This document shows positions 58,578 through 64,000 of a DNA stretch of 64,000 nucleotides, in pieces. The notes beneath the pieces are model-generated. The model searched no databases. It worked only from the letters and a program-made list of their open reading frames with translations, and was not told the DNA's origin. The position numbers and the translations under genes are program-made. This stretch comes from an uncultured Kineothrix sp. (lineage in GTDB: Bacteria; Bacillota; Clostridia; Lachnospirales; Lachnospiraceae): the NCBI GenBank assembly GCA_910588855.1, contig CAJUSR010000005.1, positions 62,001 to 126,000 on the forward strand. The letters run 5' to 3'. Numbering within the stretch: position 1 is the stretch's first letter; the number at the start of each line of letters is the position of its first letter.

Positions 58578-59996
58578 ATGGGGAAGGTATTGATCAAATG
58601 TGTTCAGACACCGATGCAGAAGTATTTTTATGATCGTTCTTTAGATTCTGTAGTTATGGTGGATGACGAAGAATATCAGATATTAAAAACAGTTGAAAAG
58701 ACAAAACAGGTTCCTGATGGTTCGCTAAGACGGTTTGTGAATAATGGATTGTTACGTGAGACTGCTATAGATGAAATTGAACATCCAGAGTCAGAAAATT
58801 TGCACTTGTTAGCAGAACATTATATGGGCAATCTGATTTTACAGGTAACTCAGCAATGCAATTTGAGATGTAAATATTGTGCATATTCTGGAAACTACTA
58901 TAATCGTTCACATACATCAGAGAGAATGGATTTCGAGACAGCCAAAAAAGCGATAGATTTTTATCTGGCAAGGAGTGATAAAGCGGATCAACTTGCCTTA
59001 TCGTTTTATGGGGGCGAGCCTCTGCTGGAATTTGAATTGATTAAGAAATGTGTTTCCTATGTTTTACAGCATAAAGGAGATAAAAAAATTCTCTTTACTA
59101 TGACGACCAATGGGACTTTAATGACAGAAGAGGTTATAGAATTTTTGGTAAAGCATGAGTTTAATCTTATGATTAGCCTTGATGGGGACAAGAAGAGCCA
59201 TGATATAAATCGAAGATTTAAATCTGGAAAAGGTTCATTTGATGTCATTTTAAAAAATTTGAGTAGACTAAAAGCTTACAACGAAGAGTATTATTCAAGA
59301 GTTATGTTTAATTGTGTTATTAGTTTTTCATCAGATCTTGAAAATATATATCGCTTTTATTCAGAGGAGGAGTTGTTTAAGGCAGGTACAGTGAATTTCA
59401 ATTATGTAAATCCAGTTGGCCTTAAAGATGAGAAATTGTCGTATATAGCGCAAAAAAATGCAAGGGTACATCGGCTAGCATATATAAAGATGCTTTTAGC
59501 TGTATTAGAGAAACGAAAATGGGATGCGCAAAGTCGGTTGTTGCGGCGAGAGCTTCAAGATATAGAGTTATTATATGAACAGCTACATAGCCATGTTGCT
59601 GAAGGCAAGAAAACACATCATGGTGGTCCGTGTATTCCGGCAGTTAGAAGACTATTTGTGGATACAAAAGGCAATTTTTTTCCATGTGAAAGAGTTTCTG
59701 AAGAAGACTCGGAAATGCGCATAGGAACTTTGGATTCAGGGTTTGATTTTGATAAAATGAGTTTTCTTCTTAACCATGGTAAGATGATTAAAGAAAAATG
59801 TTTAGAATGCTGGAATTTGAGAATGTGTGCATATTGTTTAGCGCAAATTTCGAAAGATAATCAGATATTAACAGAAAATATGTTGTTGCAGCAGTGTGAG
59901 AAATCAAAAGAAAGTACACTTTTATCGTTATATAAATTGTGTATACTTGTTGAGTTTGGATATAAAGGAAATGAAAATTTACATGTATTAAGATAA
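58578..59996 (+). CDS. ccpM: Radical SAM/SPASM peptide maturase (CcpM type)
   Basis: 472 residues; ACGGAGG upstream. N-terminal 85 residues form a precursor-recognition-like region. The CxxxCxxC cluster is CNLRCKYC (94, 98, 101), followed by SFYGGEPLLEF and TTNGTL, radical SAM hallmarks. The SPASM-type C terminus has cysteines in GGPCIPA, FFPCERV, EKCLECWNLRMCAYC and QQCEKS for auxiliary iron-sulfur clusters. Such maturases form thioether or related crosslinks on Cys-rich precursors; as I recall this corresponds to TIGR04068. The substrate should be the 56-residue peptide downstream. Confidence 0.88.
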   Translation: MGKVLIKCVQTPMQKYFYDRSLDSVVMVDDEEYQILKTVEKTKQVPDGSLRRFVNNGLLRETAIDEIEHPESENLHLLAEHYMGNLILQVTQQCNLRCKYCAYSGNYYNRSHTSERMDFETAKKAIDFYLARSDKADQLALSFYGGEPLLEFELIKKCVSYVLQHKGDKKILFTMTTNGTLMTEEVIEFLVKHEFNLMISLDGDKKSHDINRRFKSGKGSFDVILKNLSRLKAYNEEYYSRVMFNCVISFSSDLENIYRFYSEEELFKAGTVNFNYVNPVGLKDEKLSYIAQKNARVHRLAYIKMLLAVLEKRKWDAQSRLLRRELQDIELLYEQLHSHVAEGKKTHHGGPCIPAVRRLFVDTKGNFFPCERVSEEDSEMRIGTLDSGFDFDKMSFLLNHGKMIKEKCLECWNLRMCAYCLAQISKDNQILTENMLLQQCEKSKESTLLSLYKLCILVEFGYKGNENLHVLR

Positions 59997-60006
59997 AGGA
60001 GTGCAT

Positions 60007-61059
60007 ATGGAAAAATTAGTTGTATTTCCATTAAATAATGATACAGAAATACTAATCAATGGTTTGAAAGAAAGCAAATTATATCAGATAGTTGCGGTAT
60101 CAAGCTATATAGAAGATAAGAGTAGACTTGAACTGTTACAAAAGAAGAGTTCGATATATTGTAGTACAGAATTTGAAGAATGTCTTGCTCGAGCAGATGC
60201 TATTATTTTTGCTGAAAATACAATGGGATATAGTTACGATGGATACCAAAAAAGAGTGCAAATGGCACTAGATTCAGGAAAAAAGATTTATGCTGGTTTA
60301 GCGCTGTTAGATAAGATTCAAATAGACACAGATAAGGTATGTATATTACAGGAAAGCACATCATCAGATGAAGTAGTTTCATCAGATAAAAAAGAAATAG
60401 ATATTCCGGTAGTATCGGTCATGGGCTTGGGAGAGAATTGTGATAAATTCGGATTGCAGGTGAAGATTAAAAAGGTGATTGAAAAACAGGGGTATCGCGT
60501 ACTGGCGCTTTGCTCTAACGTTCTAGGTGGGTTTTTAGGAATGGAAAATTTTCCTAGTTTTCTATATTCAAAATTTATGTCTTATCCGGAAAAGATTAAT
60601 GCTTTAAATCAATGGATATATGAAAAAGTAATACAACAGGAGTACGATGTGATTCTCGTAGGTTGCCCCGGCGGTATTTCCGAATTTGAAAAATATGAAA
60701 CAAATTACTATGGAGAGCTACCTCTGATTATTTCAAACGCATTGGATGTAGATGCAGGCTTTGCGACTTTGTATGGGCATACTGCCCTAGATTATTCTGT
60801 ATTAAAAAATATAAGTGATTTTGTCCTAAAAAAATATAATACATCAGTGAAGGATTATATTCTTTCACGGCAATTTTATAAGGCGGATCATGAGTGGAAA
60901 AAGATACGGTATTATACCATTGAGGAGAATATGAATGAGGAATTAGCTATACCTGAAAGTTCTGAATATCAAGTCCTTAGTATATTTGATGACGCTAAAA
61001 TTGAAAAAGAGATTTTGAGAATTTTGGAAGAGTTTGCAAATAATATTTTTGTAATATAA
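60007..61059 (+). CDS. Peptide maturation system protein, TIGR04066-like
   Basis: 350 residues from ATG 60007 (AAAGGAG upstream). The N-terminal domain (about 1-120) contains KLVVFPLNNDTEILINGLKE; the second (about 130-350) has VVSVMGLGENCDKFGLQVKI, CSNVLGGFLGMENFPSFLYS and VILVGCPGGISEFEKYETNY, which resemble nucleotide-binding folds. It is one of the genes that define the clostridial CLI_3235-type bacteriocin clusters. Biochemical role unknown. Confidence 0.75.
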   Translation: MEKLVVFPLNNDTEILINGLKESKLYQIVAVSSYIEDKSRLELLQKKSSIYCSTEFEECLARADAIIFAENTMGYSYDGYQKRVQMALDSGKKIYAGLALLDKIQIDTDKVCILQESTSSDEVVSSDKKEIDIPVVSVMGLGENCDKFGLQVKIKKVIEKQGYRVLALCSNVLGGFLGMENFPSFLYSKFMSYPEKINALNQWIYEKVIQQEYDVILVGCPGGISEFEKYETNYYGELPLIISNALDVDAGFATLYGHTALDYSVLKNISDFVLKKYNTSVKDYILSRQFYKADHEWKKIRYYTIEENMNEELAIPESSEYQVLSIFDDAKIEKEILRILEEFANNIFVI

Positions 61060-61068
61060 GGAGATAGA

Positions 61069-61290
61069 ATGGAAGAGCTAATCAAAAATGTAATATTGAA
61101 ATATACAATGATAAAAGTAGAAAGTTCAGAACAGAATTTATTAGATTTGCCTGTGGTAGAGGAATGCTGGATATATGTGATAATGGAATTGGAGAATACA
61201 TATAATTTGCCAATTATGAAACTGTTAGGTGATATAAAAGCGGATGAATTTAATTTGCAAACATTATGCGATAAATTAACACACATATGA
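61069..61290 (+). CDS. Acyl-carrier-related protein of the peptide maturation system
   Basis: 73 residues; AAGGAG upstream. Helical, acidic, with EELIKNVILKYTMIKVESSE and VIMELENTYNLPIMKLLGDI, resembling an acyl carrier protein, including the helix after the carrier serine position; a clear DSL phosphopantetheine motif is absent (NLLDLPVVEE occupies that place). Matches the TIGR04069-type description. It may dock the maturase or carry a group. Confidence 0.7.
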   Translation: MEELIKNVILKYTMIKVESSEQNLLDLPVVEECWIYVIMELENTYNLPIMKLLGDIKADEFNLQTLCDKLTHI

Positions 61291-61421
61291 AAAGCAACAT
61301 TTTGAATTGGTTTATTCTATATCCGGAAATTATAATAGGGAATATCATACATCTGTTTCTCATGGCGCCAATGAAGCAGAAATAATGATATTATTATTTT
61401 AGCAGAAAGGAGGAAAACCGT

Positions 61422-61592
61422 ATGAAGAAACTCAACAAGAATATGAAGAAAAATAGGAACACTATTGAGTCCTTTGGGTGTTCTTGCGGATGTGGTTGCC
61501 CATGTTCATATTGCGCTTCGACTTGGATATCTCAGAATAACGCTGACGTTGCAAGAGTGGTTGTTAGTGTTAACAATAATGTAATGTCCTAA
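61422..61592 (+). CDS. RiPP precursor peptide with six clustered cysteines (CLI_3235-like)
   Basis: 56 residues from ATG 61422 with an excellent AGAAAGGAGG site, which implies strong translation. A basic leader (MKKLNKNMKKNRNTIESFG) is followed by a core with Cys at 20, 22, 24, 26, 28 and 31 (GCSCGCGCPCSYCAS), then a Cys-free tail rich in Val/Asn/Ser. Alternating Cys-X-Cys in the core and Ser/Thr/Asn acceptors after it suit radical SAM crosslinking. The gene is too small for many annotation pipelines. Confidence 0.85.
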   Translation: MKKLNKNMKKNRNTIESFGCSCGCGCPCSYCASTWISQNNADVARVVVSVNNNVMS

Positions 61593-61617
61593 CAAGTAGT
61601 AGTTATTAGTATATGGA

Positions 61618-61657
61618 ACAGGCTGTTAAATACATTAAAATGTATAAGACAGTCTGT
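61618..61657 (+). terminator. Long hairpin after the precursor gene
   Basis: ACAGGCTGT (61618-61626) pairs with ACAGTCTGT (61649-61657) and, inside, ATACAT with ATGTAT around TAAA. There is no clear T run, so it may stabilise the precursor mRNA or act as a partial terminator. Confidence 0.55.
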
Positions 61658-61773
61658 TACTAATAATGCACGAGAATTTTAATAGTGCAAGGCTTGTATT
61701 TATAAGTTAAAGAATTTACGACTGAAGTTATCTGGAGAGAAGCACCGATTCTATAAGATATATGGGAGGAAAA

Positions 61774-63294
61774 ATGAAAAAATATATTTTGGCAGTAGTG
61801 GCAGGTGCATTGTGTATAATGCTTTCCGGCTGTCAGGAAACGCCCGAGGAGAGCGCGGTAGTCAGCAAAGCGGACGGGATCAGTGAGGCGGTTGTCTGTG
61901 AACCTCTTAAGGAGGGAGAAAAGAGGGAGACGGGCGTTCCGGCGCATTGGGAGTTTGAAGAAAAGAAAAGTAACGACCGTGTGATTATCCAAGCAGATCT
62001 TAAGCTGGGAGAACAAAGCATCGGCAATCTTCCGGTTATAGAGATGAAAAGCCATGAGCTGACGCAGGAAGAGCTGAAGGGATTGATTGATTATTTTGCG
62101 AACGGTGAGGAATTATATAGGCCACAGATGGTGGCAGAGGATGTGTATCAGGCGGTATTAGACAGGATTTCCAACAAGGAAGGAAGCTACGCGCAATCAG
62201 CGTATTCCACATCGATTGCAAGTATCCAAAATGCAACCCGGGAGGGGATGGAGCTTGCGCCGGACGAGACGTCTGCCCCGGAAAAGGCGGAGATAGGATT
62301 TTATAAAAAATCAGAGGATCCCGGCGTGGAGGCGGCGCGGAGCTGGACGGGTGCGGAACCGGAAAACACAGATACAGAGGATTATTTTGCTGCGGATTTG
62401 GGAGAGGACAGGGCAGCACATATAAAAGCAGAGCGGTATAATCAGAAAATTGACAATGACAGCAGCTTTCTCTGGATGGAGGGCTCTAATTTTATAGAGG
62501 AAGAAACGATAGAGGATGAGGAAATGCAGAGCGAGTATTACAGCAGCTTCGGCATGGATACCAACGGCTATACAGAGAAATTTCATGAGCTGGCAGATGC
62601 GTACCGAAAGTGCATGGATAAGATCACCTTCACAGAGGAAGATGGAAAGGAACAGGCGGAACAAATTTTAGAGGATCTCGGTATCGACGACATGGGTATT
62701 GTAGACTCCGACCGTACTGTGTGGTTCCCGAAGGGCGCATGTTCGGAGAAAAATGGTCTGGGCCTTGGCAGTGATGCCTTGTGGCAGGGGGATCTGGATA
62801 AGGGATTGCCGGGATACATGTATTCTTTTTCAAGAAGTGTAGAGGGGCTTACCTCAGTTTCCGAAGGTATGGCTGCGGAAGAAACAGTGGACAGCTATGC
62901 GCCGCCGTTCCAGATAGAAACAATCACCATTCTGATAACAGAGGAAGGAGTTAAGTATTTTAAATGGGATGGGATAGCGGAGGAAGTCCGTACAGTGACG
63001 GAAAATACAAAGCTTCTGCCCTTTGAAAAAATACAGGCAAAGCTGACGGATCAGATTTTTTATTGGTATTCCGGAAAAGGGCAGTCCGCCAACGATACTA
63101 CTTTGCTGGAATATGATGTGATAAACGCGAAGCTGCAGTATACTTATACCACAGCCTATCAGGAGCCGGAACATGCATGGTTGGTTCCAGCGTGGATTTT
63201 TACTGTCCAAGAAAGTCTTGGGGGAAATCCCCTGCAGAATCTTTCCTATGTGATCAATGCTTATGACGGAAGTGTGATTGGAGAAGTATACTAG
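61774..63294 (+). CDS. Large lipoprotein, DUF6034-like
   Basis: 506 residues from ATG 61774 (GGGAGGA upstream). The signal peptide ends in lipobox MLSGC (Cys 20). It then has an acidic soluble body, with HELTQEELKGLIDYFANGEE and a C-terminal beta domain (AWLVPAWIFTVQESLGGNPL, VINAYDGSVIGEVY) that resembles PepSY/DUF-type lipoproteins of Lachnospiraceae (DUF6034 as I recall). Sits right after the precursor, so a role in immunity or peptide handling is possible but unproven. Confidence 0.6.
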   Translation: MKKYILAVVAGALCIMLSGCQETPEESAVVSKADGISEAVVCEPLKEGEKRETGVPAHWEFEEKKSNDRVIIQADLKLGEQSIGNLPVIEMKSHELTQEELKGLIDYFANGEELYRPQMVAEDVYQAVLDRISNKEGSYAQSAYSTSIASIQNATREGMELAPDETSAPEKAEIGFYKKSEDPGVEAARSWTGAEPENTDTEDYFAADLGEDRAAHIKAERYNQKIDNDSSFLWMEGSNFIEEETIEDEEMQSEYYSSFGMDTNGYTEKFHELADAYRKCMDKITFTEEDGKEQAEQILEDLGIDDMGIVDSDRTVWFPKGACSEKNGLGLGSDALWQGDLDKGLPGYMYSFSRSVEGLTSVSEGMAAEETVDSYAPPFQIETITILITEEGVKYFKWDGIAEEVRTVTENTKLLPFEKIQAKLTDQIFYWYSGKGQSANDTTLLEYDVINAKLQYTYTTAYQEPEHAWLVPAWIFTVQESLGGNPLQNLSYVINAYDGSVIGEVY

Positions 63295-63380
63295 TGTACT
63301 GACCGATATATATTTAACTAAATAATTATTCCATATAATGCCATTCTGTGTTATAGAAAAAAGAAACGGCGGTGGCGACT

Positions 63381-63657
63381 ATGGCAAGACCTAAGACATA
63401 CATCATTAAACTTAGTGACGATGAAAGGGCTGCACTTCAAAAAACAATCCGTAACAAAAACCTGCAGAACTGTTTTGAAACGCTGCCAGATACTGCTTGA
63501 GCTGGACGAAGAACAGGGAACGGGGCTTACCCATGCCCTTTCCTCCCTGTACAAAGCGTTTCCGGCATCGGAAGCCCGCAGGATTGCAAAAAAGCTTGAA
63601 ATCCATTACACTCCCAAACATGGGAGCTTATTTGACATATATAAAAGCTTAGAATAG
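63381..63657 (+). pseudogene. IS630-family transposase remnant
   Basis: MARPKTYIIKLSDDERAALQ starts at 63381; a frame change near 63455 leads to LKRCQILLELDEEQGTGLTH (the HTH region), and an internal deletion joins this to EIHYTPKHGSLFDI, which matches the end of the DDE domain (HYTPKHGSWLN). The catalytic core is missing. Confidence 0.75.
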
Positions 63658-63662
63658 GAATA

Positions 63663-64000
63663 ATGCAAATGATTAAACTCGCATTGATTGATAACGGAAT
63701 ACCTTATTATATGAGAAATAAAAGCAATCATAAGATTGTCCATAAAACTTTTTTGGCTTCTATATGTGATCCAAGTGAGTACAAAGGTGAAAAATCATTC
63801 CATGGTGCTGTATGCGCCGGAATTATCACAAGTATATGTAGTGATATAGAACTTTTGGATTTGAATGTGACTGACACTACAGGAACAACACAGACCACAG
63901 TTTTATTGGAGGCTTTGGAATGGTGTGTTCAAAATAAAATAAAGTTAATCCATATGAGCCTTGGAACAATAAATTATTTTGATATCAAACCGTTATGGAT
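63663..64000 (+). CDS. Subtilisin-like (S8) peptidase, 5' part
   Basis: Starts at ATG 63663 (ATG 63669 also possible) and runs off the window. IKLALIDNGIPYYMRNK carries the catalytic Asp, KSFHGAVCAGIITSIC the catalytic His, and KLIHMSLGTINYF is the strand that precedes the oxyanion region. The Ser is beyond the window. There is no signal peptide, so it is probably cytoplasmic. S8 peptidases are frequent leader proteases in Cys-rich RiPP clusters, so it may trim the 56-residue precursor. Confidence 0.8.
   Translation, partial: MQMIKLALIDNGIPYYMRNKSNHKIVHKTFLASICDPSEYKGEKSFHGAVCAGIITSICSDIELLDLNVTDTTGTTQTTVLLEALEWCVQNKIKLIHMSLGTINYFDIKPLW

Noticed and set aside
61291..61399. Open frame (ELVYSISGNYNREYHTSVSH and on) between the carrier-like gene and the precursor
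   Set aside because: It looks coding but has no start codon or ribosome site; too short to call, possibly a remnant.

Overview
The window looks like a chromosome segment of a gut Firmicute of the Lachnospiraceae type (Blautia, Dorea, Roseburia or Eubacterium rectale relatives). This is inferred from strong GGAGG ribosome sites, frequent GTG/TTG starts, the prophage gene families, a CptIN-type toxin-antitoxin locus and a clostridial Cys-rich peptide (CcpM-type) maturation cluster. No rRNA or tRNA gene was found, so the genus cannot be fixed.

Region 1 (1 to about 36.8 kb) is most of a siphovirus prophage read entirely on the + strand; its left end and integrase lie outside the window. Early/middle genes (1-5.2 kb) are small proteins (DUF4406, P-loop, HAD-like, membrane and zinc-ribbon proteins, a lipoprotein). 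Two PD-(D/E)XK nucleases (5.3-6.2 kb) precede an 893-residue protein with a DFDGD motif that looks like a single-chain phage RNA polymerase. The late genes follow: terminase-associated proteins, HNH nuclease, large terminase, portal, a fused prohead protease/major capsid protein with an internal ribosome site, head-tail proteins, major tail protein, tail chaperones, lysin, a 2174-residue tape measure protein and the baseplate. At 31.2-34.7 kb sits a complete diversity-generating retroelement (DGR): target gene with variable repeat VR (32053-32141), XkdX-like gene, Avd-like gene, template repeat TR (33209-33297) and reverse transcriptase. All 16 TR/VR differences are at template adenines and change 12 codons near the C terminus of the baseplate-tip protein. 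A holin and small tail-accessory proteins close the prophage.

Region 2 (36.8-45.3 kb) is a mobile junction with three toxin-antitoxin systems: RelB/YoeB (37.5-38.0 kb), a type III CptIN-like locus with two 45-nt pseudoknot RNA repeats (40.2-40.8 kb), and HicAB (41.2-41.8 kb). The two protein-type modules sit between related flanking repeats, one of which was hit by an IS3-family (IS150-like) element. A decayed tyrosine integrase, a GNAT gene with a premature stop and a BtrH-like enzyme follow.

Region 3 (45.4-56.1 kb) is a decaying neighbourhood. A two-component/ABC-transporter operon carries three reading-frame breaks, followed by fragments of acetyltransferases, an aldo/keto reductase and an IS110 transposase, with an intact DJ-1/PfpI protein and an XRE regulator among them.

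Region 4 (56.2-64 kb) is a compact RiPP (modified peptide) cluster: two membrane proteins and an ABC ATPase, a radical SAM/SPASM maturase, a TIGR04066-type maturation protein, an acyl-carrier-related protein, and a 56-residue precursor with six clustered cysteines. A large lipoprotein, an IS630 remnant and the start of a subtilisin-like peptidase follow. The likely product is a thioether-bridged peptide, with the peptidase a candidate leader protease.
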